Source of the DNA: Amoebidium appalachense | Lineage: Eukaryota > Ichthyosporea | Reading direction: 5' to 3' | Assembly (NCBI GenBank): GCA_963693365.1 | Contig: CAVNZM010000016.1 | Span: forward strand, 7,006,001-7,070,000 | Length of the DNA: 64,000 nt | Shown: positions 19,688 through 49,692 of the stretch, one piece after another | Layout: the number at the start of each line of letters is the position of its first letter | How positions within the stretch are numbered: the first letter of the stretch is position 1 | Notes under the pieces: model-generated | What the model was told of the DNA's origin: nothing | The model's database searches: none | What the model saw: the letters and a program-made list of their open reading frames with translations, nothing else | Program-made: the position numbers and the translations under genes

Positions 19688-19857
19688 CTTTCTTTTTCCA
19701 GCCTCGCCCTGTCCTCCTTCACTCTGCCTGCTGCAACCAGCACGCCCTGTGCGTCTGCAACCAAAGCCGCTAGCCGTTTTGCCAGCCCGCTGAGGTCCGC
19801 CCCTAGAGCCGTGCTGTCCTCCAAAAAACGGACCACCGCCTGTAGATCTACGTCCAT
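19688..19857 (-). CDS. Candidate first exon of a small helical protein
   Basis: An ATG at 19857 opens a frame rich in Leu/Ala/Asp/Glu/Lys with heptad-like spacing: MDVDLQAVVRFLEDSTALGA, LSGLAKRLAALVADAQGVLV, KEDRARLEKE. It then meets a GTGACC donor (exon end 19688, phase 2) or, if unspliced, a TGA one codon later (about 58 residues). The composition is typical of a coiled coil and unlike the flanking repeats. No family recognised and no downstream exon found. Confidence 0.4.
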
Positions 19858-19888
19858 TGTACTGAAAGCCTGCGAGCACTAACTTAAC

Positions 19889-21258
<1,370 letters not shown>

Positions 21259-21558
21259 GCACACACACACACACACACACACAACCAGCTGATACCGAGT
21301 GTCCCAGGGGAGCCCGAAAAAAAGAAGAAAAAAAAAAGAAAAAAAAAACGGGGAACCCCAACTAATTGATTTTTCTTAGTCTTTATGGTGTCTCGTAGAG
21401 AAAGTAAACCCTGATATATAATCATCACCCGACAGCTATGTACGTGATCATGATATACCGCGCTGAGGGGATATTCCGAGCAAAAACCCCTCATACCTGA
21501 GACTGGTCTCTCTCACGGCCATCTAGAAACAGCGTAAACCCCAAACCTCATCTATGTA

Positions 21559-21803
21559 CAGTGTGGACTGGATATCTATGGGCACCACTGGAAAAGGGCA
21601 CATCTGGATATGGGCACCGTTGGCAGCCGACCCGGCCCGATCTATTCGGGCCGGGTTGAGACTAAGTAATCCCCCTAGCTCTATAATTAAATTGGCCCCC
21701 CTAGATGTCTGGATATCGGCACATATGGATAGGTGTGTAAACCCCAATATGGGCACCCCGAAAAGTGCCCGTCCGACCCGGTGCCGATATCCAGTCCGCA
21801 CTG
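21559..21803. mobile_element. MITE (Tc1/mariner-like termini, TA target duplication)
   Basis: A 245-bp element with 18-bp terminal inverted repeats, CAGTGTGGACTGGATATC at 21559-21576 and GATATCCAGTCCGCACTG at 21786-21803 (one mismatch), flanked by TA on both sides. Inside are several GGATATNGGCAC-like repeats and a perfect GC-rich hairpin (ACCCGGCCCGA, 5-nt loop, complement) at 21630-21656. No transposase is encoded, so it is non-autonomous. Confidence 0.75.
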
Positions 21804-22226
21804 TATACAATATGTACTCACACATGTACACAGCAATTATAAGGCAGGTCTTGTGGCAGGATACAGCCTGTCAGGTCGGTATCTGGCGTGTCTATTTGCC
21901 AACATCGATGTTCTGGTTATGTTCAACGTAAGCTTTTGGTCTGGCAAGGAGTTTCTGTGCTTTGGCCGACGTATGTTCACACGAACGAAAAAGTTGAACT
22001 CTTATATTTTCCTTCTTTTCTTTTTCTACCCGTGTCGGTCCTGCCCCCCCCCTCCCCTCCCGTTGCCAAGGATTACGTAACCCCACCCAAATCCCGGGTT
22101 CCAAAAATAGATTGATGCATTCTTAGCCAATCAGATACGCCATCGATATCACCATAGACTCTCATTGATCATCTGTGCATGGGCAGCGGCCGATTTTTTT
22201 TCACTCTACGTTGTGTGCACTTCATA

Positions 22227-29959
<7,733 letters not shown>

Positions 29960-29977
29960 GACCCTCCTCCCCCCCCC

Positions 29978-30008
<31 letters not shown>

Positions 30009-30277
30009 ACACACCCTGCCCCCCGTCCCCCGGACGCCTCAAGTTCTTAATGGTGAGCAGAGGGTCATTTGATTATTATGTGCTTCTGGTTGTGTATCGT
30101 GAATGAGCTGGAACTACAGAGACAAAAACAAAAGAACATACCGGACCAGCTATGTAGTAACCAAAAAAGGCATGTATGTTGCCTAAATATGGAAACGTAC
30201 CGAAGACACTGCCAGTGGGATATCGAAGGAACTGCTGTTAATGTGCGCGTGTGCAATGTATCGAAATTCCCAGATTA

Positions 30278-30283
30278 AATAAA
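30278..30283 (+). terminator. Possible polyadenylation signal for the spherulin gene
   Basis: AATAAA about 320 bp past the stop codon at 29957-29959 and before the promoter of the next gene. Position is plausible; no transcript evidence. Confidence 0.4.
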
Positions 30284-31002
30284 GAGCACCGTCCCTGTGT
30301 CACAGTGTGATGCATGTCTGCGGTGTACTGACTGACTGGAGCAGAGCGCACACGTGATATTTAATTCAAAAAGAGCCTGCAAAGCACGTCACACACACGC
30401 CATATTTCAATTGGGCCATATAGCCTGATGCTGTTTGTTTTGGGGGATAACTCAACACTTAGCATTTTTCGAAAGGATACCGGAGTATATATTGTGTGAC
30501 ATGTGGAACCTTTTTCTCTGCCCCAGCCCCCCAGCCCCCCCCCCGGCACCCCCCCCCCCCCCCCCCTCGGATACACACAGACATGTACTCACAAACACTG
30601 GTCAAGGAATGAAAGTAGAAAGAGGCGCATAGATCTACATAGAAGCTAATATTAGACGTACATACGTACAGAAGCTGGTCAGTCGACATCAGACTATCCC
30701 AACTCTGAACATGACACGGCACGGGGACGGATCCGATATGTGCAAGTGACACGCGTACGTTGTGAGAAGAATCTGTGGTGTATTACCCGAGTATTACCCC
30801 CCATGGCCCCTTCCCCCCCCCCCCCCCCCCCCGCCCCCCTTCAACACACACGCATGTGCACACACACGCACAGACACACAGGCACACAAACACCACCGTG
30901 GCACCACATCTGCCCTTGTTTTTGCCCTCGGACTCATGAGCCGGGAGATCTGGCGGCTCACGGACAGTGCGCCACGTTCCAATCCACCCTAATGACAAAC
31001 AG
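30284..31002. other. Spacer between spherulin and rhodanese genes
   Basis: No gene seen. Contains poly-C at 30551-30566 and 30811-30832 and a short CA-rich stretch at 30843-30895. Confidence 0.5.
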
Positions 31003-31086
31003 CCAATCATATTAGCCAACAAATAAGATGCTTTCCTATTGGCTGTGTGTACTCCAATCGAAACGCACACAAAAAACGTATAAAAA
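31003..31086 (+). promoter_or_regulatory. CCAAT/TATA core promoter of the rhodanese gene
   Basis: CCAAT at 31003-31007, an inverted CCAAT (ATTGG) at 31038-31042, another CCAAT at 31054-31058 and TATAAAAA at 31079-31086, about 95 bp before the proposed ATG at 31181. This classic arrangement supports the gene start chosen. Confidence 0.6.
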
Positions 31087-31180
31087 GCTGGTAACACATC
31101 ATTCAACTCTTCAAACAAAGCAAAACAACAGACTTCTTCGCTCACTCCTCCCCCCCACACACCAGTATTTCCATAAAAGA

Positions 31181-38655
<7,475 letters not shown>

Positions 38656-38671
38656 AAACTTAAAAAAGTGC

Positions 38672-38760
38672 ATGAAATTTCTTTTTTTTTTTTCCCCTTA
38701 TACCATTGAATTATGAAATTTCTTTTTTTTTTTTTTTCCCCCATATGCCATTGAATTTCG
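38672..38760. repeat. 41-bp direct duplication with poly-T, 3' of rhodanese gene
   Basis: ATGAAATTTC followed by T-run, C-run and CATTGAATT occurs at 38672 and again at 38713, differing in T-tract length. A possible AATAAA polyadenylation signal is at 38996-39001. Confidence 0.8.
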
Positions 38761-39589
38761 TTTAGATGTTTAGATTAGATAGTTTCAATGGTGATGCCTC
38801 AGTTATATATTCTTTTTGCCAGTACTCTAGTAGACTACATAATTGTCGCAGTATTTGGCTCTGAATCTGAACATAAGTTACTTAGCCATGTGTACGGGTC
38901 CCAGATTGCACCCGAGTATAAATTTTCTCCCCTGGGACTGAAATACAGTATATACATACGGTACGCAACGAGGAAGAATAGACACATGGCATGGCAATAA
39001 ATATGGGTTCTTTTTTGAAACCGTTGGAGGCCCAATCAATGATGATGATACTCGGCTGTAGAACAACAGGTTTGGTACACCCCTTCCCTCCTCGGAGTCA
39101 CCCCTCCCCCCCCCCCCCCCCCCCCCCTCCCCCCTTCCCCCGTCCCCCCCCCCCCCCCCCCCCCCCCGCAACACACACACACAAACACACACACTGTCAC
39201 ACACAACCGGTCGACGTCTCCTCAGCTCCCAACTTCTTGCACTGCGGCATTACATACCTCTTCAATGAATACTCTTTCCCCCCGGAAGCTTCGGAGCCCG
39301 CCTCCGGGACCCCCAGCTCCCCCTTCCTCCGGGCCCCCGCATATATCTGCGGGTTAAATTTGGTTTGCTTTGTCTCGGTTATGTTGTGTGATTCAGTTGT
39401 CAGTGTTGTGCAAGTTTTTGCCAATGTTCTGCTATCAACTACTAGTATCTCTTTTTGCCAATGTTCTGCTATCAACTACTAGTATCTCGACCACCACCAG
39501 GCTCGGAGGTACCGGTAGATGGAGGATTGAAGCTTCCCAGTACTAATCCTTGAACCCAGCGCCCCACAATTGTGGAATCATCATGCCTC

Positions 39590-39641
<52 letters not shown>

Positions 39642-39648
39642 ACACAGC
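38761..39648. other. Spacer with poly-C, CA and 37-bp duplication
   Basis: No gene seen. Poly-C at 39107-39127, 39142-39167 and 39593-39627. A 37-bp perfect tandem duplication beginning TTTTTGCCAATGTTCTGCTA at 39415-39451 and 39452-39488. Confidence 0.7.
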
Positions 39649-39985
39649 GTTGCGGAGGGGCGTCTGCGGAGGGGTCATTTTTTACCGCTCCGCAAAGTCA
39701 CCCCTCGCGCACTTGCGGAGGGGTGCGGAGGGGTTTTCATGAACTTGCGGAGGGGTTTGACGGTTTTGCGGAGGGGTAAAAGTTAGGTTGCGGAGGGGTT
39801 TTCTTACTTTGCGGAGGGGTGGACCCCTCTGCACCCCAGAAGTTACCCCCTCCGCACACCCCCATCCACCCCTCCCCGAGTGTCAGAATTCACGAAGCAG
39901 AGGGGTTTCAAGGAAGAGTGCCGAAAAAAACGACTCTACGGAGGAGTTCAAAAACATATCAAAAGTCCACTGCAGAGGGGTGCTG
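39649..39985 (+). repeat. GCGGAGGGG cluster, left arm
   Basis: At least eight copies of TGCGGAGGGG(T/C) spaced 13-50 bp apart, mostly in plus orientation, with a few reverse copies (CCCCTCCGCA). The order GCGTCTGCGGAGGGGT ... CTCCGCAAAGTCACCCCTC matches the reverse complement of 40607-40866, so the two clusters are inverted copies of one degenerate element. Confidence 0.8.
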
Positions 39986-39999
39986 CCCCCCCCCCCCCC

Positions 40000-40535
40000 C
40001 CCCCCCCCAGGCATTGTTCTTACGCAAAAAGGTAGATATTTTTATAATGTGTAGGAGCTAGTAGGGATAAGTGCCTGAAAAATTAGAGGTCCTACAAAAT
40101 ATCTTGTCGATAAGGAATGTCTATATTTTATATTTTAGGGTAATATGATTGGCGCGATTTGAGATTTAGAGCTGTAACCAACCAGTTGAAGCAAAGACAA
40201 GTTCTAAATTCAATCGTTATTGGATACATGTCACGACAGATTGATGCCGGCATGGAATGACATACCGGCACATGTGCGGCCACGTGATTCATCACTTATT
40301 GTAGGCTGTGTTTCGCTTTCTAAATGCCTGTCGGCGTGACACACATCTATCAAGGGATTTTTAAGATTGATTGAACATTGAACGCAAAAACGCTCCGTAA
40401 AAAAAGAAAACTAACACCAAATACTTCAATATTTGGCTGCATACTTCCGGAGATCTATGTAGATCCAGCTCGGCGGCACCACGTGTGCACGTGGCACGGC
40501 CACCGACCGGCGCCGGCTGCGCACTAGACTACACA
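40000..40535. other. Unique spacer between the inverted GCGGAGGGG clusters
   Basis: AT-balanced sequence without microsatellites, coding signal or recognised repeat. If the flanking clusters are the ends of a mobile element this would be its interior, but I find no transposase. Confidence 0.4.
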
Positions 40536-40580
<45 letters not shown>

Positions 40581-40606
40581 CCGAGGCACCCCTCTTCCCC
40601 TCAAAA

Positions 40607-40864
40607 GTTGCCCCTCCGCAGTGCAACATTTTCGTCCCGCCCCTCTGCTCACCCCTCTGCAAGGTCTTTTTTGGCACACGCAGAGGGGTGTGCGGAGGAG
40701 TTTTATGCGGACACCCCTCCGCCCACCCCTCCGCAAAGCTATTAAAACCCCTCCGCACCCCTCCGTGAAGTCATAAAACCCCTCCGCAATGTCGTTTTTT
40801 CGGCGCGGAGGGGTGACTTTGCGGAGGGGTCAAATTCACCCCTCCGCAGACGCTCCTCCGCATA

Positions 40865-40866
<2 letters not shown>
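40607..40866 (-). repeat. GCGGAGGGG cluster, right arm (inverted)
   Basis: About ten ACCCCTCCGCA units, mainly reverse orientation, matching the left cluster as an inverted copy. Flanked by poly-C at 40540-40577 and 40866-40908. Confidence 0.8.
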
Positions 40867-40908
<42 letters not shown>

Positions 40909-40910
<2 letters not shown>

Positions 40911-42243
40911 CACCCACCCACCCACCTGTCACCCACCCAACACCACCAGGTCACTAACACCGGTACCTCTTCGAGATGCACCAGTATACTATCCACCGCG
41001 GCGGCCGGCCCACATGATCGTTCACGCGCAGTGCCATGTGTGTACTTACATACATCATCATAGAGCAACTGACGGAACTCAAGAGGGAACCTTGACACAT
41101 ATCACGAGACAGACTTTAATAGATGTTTAGTCTGCATACATGTGCCTAAGTCAAGGTCCCCCTTAGAAGGTCTTGTAAAACCTTGCGGTCAGTGCATCAT
41201 GGGCAGCTAGTGGAAGTGCCACTTGTGCTCATGCCAAATTTAGAAATACAAATCGGGTGACACTAGTCTCCAAGGCTTTGTACCCGCTGGCCTACGTAAG
41301 TGGCCGGGGCGGCCTACGACGCTGCGGGACGTCTCCGGCGGGGCCTTCTGGCTGTAATGACCAATCAGATCGCTCAATGTAATGACCAATTGGAATGCTC
41401 TAAAGTTTTTAAGCAAATTTTCAATCTTAGTAGGTTTAAAAGCCTGGGGAGGCGGGTCATGTCTTATTAGTAATACTCACTTTTTTATTTTATTTTTTGT
41501 ATAGTATCACCATGTACATATTTGAGTTTCTTGCATTGAATACGGTACCTTTCAGGTAATCAATTTCCTTTTTTTAGTAGTACTTATGTAAACCTTTAGT
41601 TTTTAGATTAGGCTACAATGTACCTTTTTTTCCCTCAGATCTCTCTTCTAGACCTTAACTGGCAATACCGCATGATATTACACTGTTGCCTAATTTGGAA
41701 ACCACATCACACATCCAAATATAGCCTCCTGAAATGTTCAATCAGTTTTTAACTAATATAATAGGGTGCTCATAGTCTGATTGCATATGGCTTCTGTCTG
41801 TTGGAGTGGCTCCCCTCCTCCCCCCCCCGCCCCACATCCCCCCCCCCCCCCTCCCCCCCCTCCCTCCGGCCCCCCCCCCACACACACCCCACCCCACACC
41901 CCACCACCACCACCACCACCACCACCACCACCGTACGTTAATAAGGAGGGATGCTTTGAACTTTAACCTCAGGTTGGTAGCTCAAATTTTTGCTGTTAGA
42001 TTATGTGCAAATTCAATTAAACTGCAAAGTGGTTCAGACTTTGCCCAAGTCTGTTACATATATGTGGTTATGCCTGCCCATGCGGCTCCCATTCCAACAC
42101 ATACTATGTATTTGCGCCGTGGACACAGTGGCGTAGCACAGGCTAAACGTACATACACTCCCTCGTCTATTCTTGTATAAGCAAACAGAGAGAGAGAAAG
42201 CAAGCAGAGAGAGACACAAAGGGACATAGGGCATCAAAACCGG

Positions 42244-42278
<35 letters not shown>

Positions 42279-43023
42279 TTTTTCTGTGACGAGTTACGGT
42301 TTTTTTTTTGGAAAGGAGTTTTTTCGTGTGTGTCCACATGTGAAATCCATGCTGTTAAGATTGCATACATTTTGAATCCACAAATGCATAGAGATGCCGT
42401 TATGCAGTTATGCAGCGGCAGTCAATGGTGTTCCATCGTGCATCTCAAATGCACGGTCCCATTGGCAATGTTGCTTACTGCTCGAATACCGCTTCCAAAG
42501 CCTTGCATGCATATCGCAGGTTTCTGTCATGCCATGGGTTTGTCTGTACACGAGGTCTACCACCTCCATACCTCCCATACTAACTGTCCTGTCCCCATTA
42601 TCCCCCCCCCCCCCCCCCCCCCCCCCCCGCTCCCTCCCCACCACCACCACCACCACCACCCTCCCCACCCAAATAGACCCCCGGGGAGCGCCAAGTTACA
42701 AGACAGTGGTACACCAAAACGAAAAACGGAACAAATGTGGAACATGAGAAGTAGAAAAAAAAACACAACACAGCTTCGGACGTGCCACACTCGAACGTAC
42801 CATTCAAGTACACCACACATACACCCGCCCCACGCATGCCGTATGGTGGGCATTGCATAACCAGTTTTCATTGGTAATATCTGGATGCACTCTACCACAA
42901 GCGACTCTAAAACAAGAAAGCCGCTCATGTTTTTCGCGAAATTTGCATTCAACCATATATCATGTATTTAGTTTTCAAATTCTTCGTTTTAGTTTAAAAG
43001 TTTGTAGCCTATATAAAAACATA
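40909..43023. other. Spacer; poly-C/(CCA)n and poly-G islands
   Basis: No supported gene. 41100-41780 is unique AT-rich sequence. 41820-41935 is C-rich with (CCA)n. Poly-G at 42244-42276. Poly-C with (CCA)n at 42602-42660. Confidence 0.5.
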
Positions 43024-44479
43024 TTATTGTGCTACGCTCTGCCTCCTCAAGAAGCCCGGGACCAGTGAGCCCTCAGCAGCCTTCGACATGCTGTGTTTTG
43101 CCCACGACAACAACTTAGCCTCCTTCTTCGAATTCTCTGTCTCCCCTTTCCCCTCATCCCCGCTATCCGATGGGGGTGGTGGGATAGGAAGGATTGCCTG
43201 TGATATTGTCCTCGACCTCTCCCTTCCTCTCTTTTTCATTTTGCTCGGGTCAGCCTCATCCGCACTTGCCGACGTCTCCGTCTCACAACTCGACGGGCTC
43301 CCCTGGGTGTCTGCCAGCGGGGATGCGTCTCTGTTCCTCTTGAACAGTGCAATCTGCGCCGCAGTCATAGTCTGTACCCTACTTGCCCGCCTGTGCCCTT
43401 GTTCCGCAATCAGTGATTCGCGTCTGTTTGTAGCTGGGGATGAAGGTGCGGATGTGGACCCACCAGCACCCATTCCCAGACTTGCCATTGCCTTTTCAAG
43501 CACGGCAACATTCACCTGCCTGAGCGCGCTGTTCAGAATGGCGTCTCTGTGGTCGATGATGAAAGTGAGTGTCTCTGGCTGTGCTACCGTGCACCCGATG
43601 CACACCCCTACGTTTGTTGCTGTCATGAGGTTGGTGTCGCTCTTCTCCACAATGGCTGTGCACATGTCCACGACCGTTACAAGCGTGGCACGGTTGCAGG
43701 CCGGCAGGAGCTTCATGAGGATTTGGATCTGTGTGTAGGTGGTTTACGTTAGCCCTATGCCTGTGTATGTATTGCAACTTACGCTTGAGCGTGCACAGAA
43801 TTAAACATTTTCAAGAGTACGTACCAATGTCTACGAGGACCCAACCTCGAACGAACTTCGCACAAACCGGTGTTGAATGCATGCACTGGCCAAGGCACGT
43901 GTAAACGAAATTGATGTCCACCATTGAACGTGGCACAACAACTTTACTCCGCCCCCCCCCCCCCCCCCCCCCCCCCACACACACAAAAAAAAACAAAAAA
44001 AAACAAAAAAAAAACACGGTGCTTTCACTGACATATCGTTATAGTATCTTGCATATGGGGGTGAGGGGGGTGTCGGGAAGAGAATTCTCAGGTGTGTGTA
44101 CAGGGCGGTAAAGGGACGGGAGGGGCTGTTATCAAGCTTGGGTGTGAGTTTGTGGGCATGAGTATATGCTCGGTGAGAGAAAACGGAGGCCTGCAGCTGT
44201 GATGGTTGAGGGGAGGGGGGAGGGGGAGGGGGGGGGGGGAGAGGGGGAGCAGTTGAATGCGGAACACGGTACGAAGTACACATACACCATGAGAAGCATG
44301 GTGCAGGACACATGCAAAGGCAAACATCCAGGCATGCAACATCAGCAATTTGCACAGGATACGTCATAAGCAGAGCCCATAATGGTTGTGGGGGGGGGGG
44401 AGGAGTAATGTGCCACAAAGTACGAAGTACACATTCACAACGAACACAATGCAAAGCGCAAATCACACATGGGGGAGGT

Positions 44480-44510
<31 letters not shown>

Positions 44511-44654
44511 ATGTTGATACAGGGCCGAAAATGCACCTTCATGACAGATAACCCAATGCAGATTATGTTAAAAAAAAAAAAAAGACCATATAAAAAGGTA
44601 TGCATCATAGGTGGAGCCTATCTCCGGGGTGGCCCCAAGTCCTTTTTTTTTTTT

Positions 44655-44685
<31 letters not shown>

Positions 44686-46097
44686 GTAGGATGTTATACA
44701 GAGCACGAAATACATGCTGATGACGGACAAAACAATGCTCAGAGACACACAGCACAAACACACACACACACACACACAAGCACACGCACGGACACACGAA
44801 TGCGCACGCACACACAAACACACACCATTACACACACACACATCCTGCTCACGCCCAAATTGTTTTCCTTTTTCTTTCCCTGGCTCCACAGAGCGCTGGG
44901 AACGGAAGCGTGTTCAACCACTAAACATTGCGCTGCACCATCTACCAGCACACAGTAACTCTTGTCTGCCATCCTGTGAATACCTGGTGGAGAAGAGTGC
45001 TGTGCACGGCCTCGTCCTCTGTGTTTGACTTTGCCTCGTTGTAGTCCGCAATGGCTTTTGCGTAAACCGGCGCTAGCCGCTGTGTGAGGAGGGGCTCGGG
45101 CATGCCCCGCAAGTAGCGCATGAGCGCATTGCTGACGTCATGAATCGCTGCCTGGGGTTCGCCTGCCTCATTTTCAAGAAGCAGCTCGGCTGCAGCCATG
45201 CCGCCAGCATTGGGCTGTGCAGAGAAACAAAATATTAGTGTATATACGGACAGGAGCACATAAAAACCCACAACCAAAAGTATTTGTTTCACCAAGGCAG
45301 GAGGTCGCCACAACCGACTTAGACTCCGGAATATCTCAAACTTATGCTTGGGGTACCTCACCTGTAAAAAGCAATTGCTGATGCCAGTAAGCAGCTCTTT
45401 TGATCGTCTGATGTTTCCGCTTTTTCGCAAAATGCCCTCCACTTCCAGACCGTGCTTCTTGATAAAGTTGGCACACAACACTACCGGTGCAGGCACCAAC
45501 CCCTTTGGGTCGCTCTTCTGCGCTGCCTGCACATAAACGTTGGAGCATTAGCAATTATACGTTAGCAGGTCATTCTAGCACAAACGGCAAAACACAGAAC
45601 ACTACAACTAGAAGCTCAAACAGGTGCACGCAAACAGTTTGAGCCGCGCAGGCAAAACTTGCAAGGACTCGAGCACTTTAACACTCACAACATCATCAAG
45701 TTACAAGTACATCTGCGCATAATGCGCACACCACACACACAAATAGTCACCCACTACAATATTAACACAACTCGTTCATGCACAGAACATTCCTAAGCGG
45801 GTAGCACACCTAACATAGGTGGTGAGTTCCAAAAATCCCAAGAATCACCTTGTTGAATGTCCAAGGTAATTACTGGTAGGGCAAGCTAAGCCATGCTTGA
45901 TATGAGCAGGGGGCTTCCACAAGATCTGTTTGCACCATTTTTCACATCTTTCGTGCCGGAATTGCTAAAGTTTGTTTCGGAGTAGAAGCTAACCTTACCT
46001 CGATTAAAGACAAGCCCACGAGTCCGTCAATTTCGCAGTTTGCTTGCTGTGGTGCTGCCCCGGATTGGGCTAGCATTGCTAGTGCTGCTGCATCCAT
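43024..46097 (-). CDS. RhoGAP-domain protein
   Basis: Four exons, all joined in phase 0: 46097-45999 (33 codons), 45526-45362 (55), 45214-44984 (77) and 43728-43024 (235 including TAA), giving about 399 residues. The RhoGAP domain spans roughly residues 35-225. It shows PAPVVLCANFIKKHGLEVEG, the arginine-finger loop GILRKSGN, NALMRYLRGMPEPLLT and, at the C-terminal side, ILMKLLPACNRATLVTVVDM with the Asn-containing NLMTATNVGV. Such proteins accelerate GTP hydrolysis by Rho-family GTPases and switch them off. The C-terminal 170 residues are low-complexity, Ser/Arg/Lys-rich and probably disordered, with basic patches (KKRGRERSRT). The N-terminus is short with no other domain. A start further upstream cannot be excluded. 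Confidence 0.93.
44238..44745 (-). repeat. Four tandem-adjacent SINE-like 3' ends, each bounded by poly-G
   Basis: On the plus strand each fragment begins after a G run and contains the complement of GTGTACTTCGTACTTTGT-type sequence: about 44238-44300, 44370-44470 (with the complement of GGGCTCTGCTTAT), 44508-44565 and 44686-44745. In sense (minus) orientation each therefore ends in poly-C. They lie in intron 3 of the RhoGAP gene. Confidence 0.7.
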
Positions 46098-47465
46098 GTT
46101 TGCAGCGAGCGAAAAAACGAAACCCCCGTGGATCCGTGCCCGAAAGGCTTCTGCGCAGCAATTTTGCCTAAGGCTTCCAGCAAAGTGCAGTTTTGTCCTA
46201 AGGTGCCAAATTTATACACAAAGATTACAGCAATCAAGGGTTTAGCACGTGAAGTCTAAGTGGTTTCAGCTTTTTGCTATCATAGTGCTACATCTAATAG
46301 AGGATAGCTTTCGTGTTAGTTCAGACGGATGCGAAGTTGGGTGCTCTGTGTCTGAACTGAAATCTTCCGTGAGCTAGTGCGTAGAGAAAAACTTTGCAAT
46401 TGGGCAAGCCTTCCTAATATATTAAACTCGAGCAAAGGAGCAGCGTTCTGCTTCTGACACTCTGTTTGATCGTGCTTTTGGTTTGTTCAATAATATTGGA
46501 GAAGATCTCGAAGGATTAGCCTACGACCATGTGGAGTGCGCAACTACAGAGGTGCCACTTCGTTCTTTTTTGCTTCACGTTGACGTTCATATAAGACCCT
46601 GAAATACGAAGGGAAAAAACTCGTAATTCTGAAAACTGTATGTAGCAAATGGAACGGTGGTTCACAGAATAGCCGAGGACAGCTCAGGACAGCTCGTGGA
46701 GTCGTGGTACAAGAAGAAAATCTCCTGCCCTCCTTTCAAAAGCCAATCGGAATATTAATAACTGCAAGTACAAGCCAATCCAATTGGGCTTACCTATTGG
46801 AGCAATGGGTTTAGACCAATCAAATACCTCTATCTATTTTTTCATGAGGCGCACGGTGCGGGCTGATCCAATCGGGGCTGTCTTCAAGTCCAGACTTCAA
46901 GCCTTGCGCGTTCAGGGCTAGAAACAACATGGAAGACGTCGCCTAATTTTTCTCATAATCTTCCCTTATAAAGTGCCTCGATCTCACATTCTAAATGTGA
47001 TGGGAATACATAACAAAAGAAATTTCCAAAATTTCGAGTTATCGTGTAAAAGCGAAAAATAGCAAACCCTAGGGTGTTGGGCCACCGGGGCCGTCCATCA
47101 GGCGACGTCGAATTTAACACCCCGGGGGCCGCAGCCGTGCACCCGCACATGTACATGTGGCATCACAGCTGCACCTAGTGGCGTCTAATCCAACATCTAC
47201 ATTCTCTGACAAGCAAAAAGAAAGGAGACATAAGACATAAGTTGTGCATGAGGTGCGCATGCCCGCACGCACGCACGCACGCACGCACACATATGCATAC
47301 GTACGACCAAAAGGTGCACTCGACCGTGCTGCACGGATATCCGAGTGTCGAGTGTCGACACCTCGAGCTCGAGCTCTAGAGCTTTGGCAGATCTAACTAA
47401 TCTAGATCGACCAGTGCAGCACACACATACACACACAGACACAGACACGAACACAAACCGTGACA
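46098..47465. other. Spacer upstream of the RhoGAP gene
   Basis: Unique-looking sequence with no recognisable exon, presumably including the RhoGAP promoter (minus strand). A short (CACG)n stretch lies near 47263-47290. Confidence 0.45.
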
Positions 47466-47562
47466 CACACACACACACACAGTGTCACACGCCACTCAGA
47501 CACACACACGCCACACACACACACACACACGCACACACACACACACACACACAGTGTCACAC

Positions 47563-47644
<82 letters not shown>

Positions 47645-47735
47645 GTGATCAATACACACGTGCACACGCACACACACACACACACACACACATGTACGTA
47701 CACACACACAGCGTCACGCACACACACATACACAC
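47466..47735. repeat. Imperfect (CA)n cluster
   Basis: CA repeats broken by GTGTCAC, CGTCACAC and CACGTGCAC interruptions, in the spacer between the RhoGAP and MscS-like genes. Confidence 0.9.
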
Positions 47736-47739
47736 ACAC

Positions 47740-48720
47740 ACGCACAAAATTTTTAAACAAACACACACGCCGTATGTACATAAAGCACCATATATATATG
47801 GTATACACTACTCTATTGATCACTAATTAATTTTAAAAAATTAGCAAGCACGGTGTCATATATGCATGGGCACCGATGCCATGGCCACACCGCGGCTCAC
47901 TTTTGTATACGTGCATGTGAAACAGAGAAGGGATATCAAGCTACAAGGAATAGCAAATTTATCATTGCCATGTCCACATGCATATGATATGTAGACACGG
48001 GGTTTACGCTGTTTAATAATTTGTTTGAGTGAAGATCATATGATCATGCACACATGTATACGTACACGAGCCATGGCCAAGCAAGAGAGTGCCGCATTCA
48101 GCAAAATATTTTACACTTTACTGACAGTATGTATCAGAGTACCACCACACTGGCTTATTATCTTCAGAGAACTCCCGGTACATTCAACACCCACCTACTT
48201 TTTCCGTTTCGATTTTTTGCCAACAACAATAAAATAACAACAATAACCATTCGAGTGGTAAGGCCATTTATGATTAGGTGCCTTGATAAAACCCAGCATT
48301 CGAAATAATCCCATCTGTTGCTCGTTATGTTTCAGAAGAACATAAACTGAAAATCTCATATTTAAATTGTCATCCTATGATAGCTAGACCTAGTAGAGCC
48401 TGACTACCTATACATAATGCAAGGAAGCATTCGGAGACTCCCCCCCCCCCCTCCCCCCCCCCCCCCCCCCCCCCCCCTCCCCTCCCCCCCACCACCCACC
48501 CACTTCAATACCATATGAGGTCAGCACTGCTTTTAGTCACCAATGCAACTCACCATCTACATTAGATTTCCCAACACTGCCTCCAACACTAGAAAGTTCG
48601 AACAACCTATACACAAGCTAGATGATGTTATGTACATATAAAGCTCACATCATGTAACAGGCAACATTGTTTGAATGCAGTACATACTGTTCGTGCTTTA
48701 AACACACATCACAAACACGT
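47740..48720. other. Spacer, unique sequence with one poly-C tract
   Basis: No gene seen. Poly-C at 48439-48477. Confidence 0.5.
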
Positions 48721-49524
<804 letters not shown>

Positions 49525-49661
49525 TGGGGAGGTGTTGTGGAGGCGGGGAGAAATCAACATCACATGCCACAGCCATTCAACGAGCTATATGACGGGACTC
49601 CTATGATACTACGTACCCTGTGAATCTCCCCCCCCCCCCCCCCCCCCCCCCCCCACAAAAA

Positions 49662-49692
<31 letters not shown>

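Noticed and set aside
46953-47156. 67-codon minus frame with NSTSPDGRPRWPNTLGF
   Set aside because: Isolated, no splice partners or domain, and ordinary length for chance in this GC content.
47100-47410. Restriction-site-like sequence (CTCGAGCTCGAGCTCTAGAGCT) suggesting vector contamination
   Set aside because: Flanked on both sides by typical genomic repeat sequence with no known vector backbone visible.
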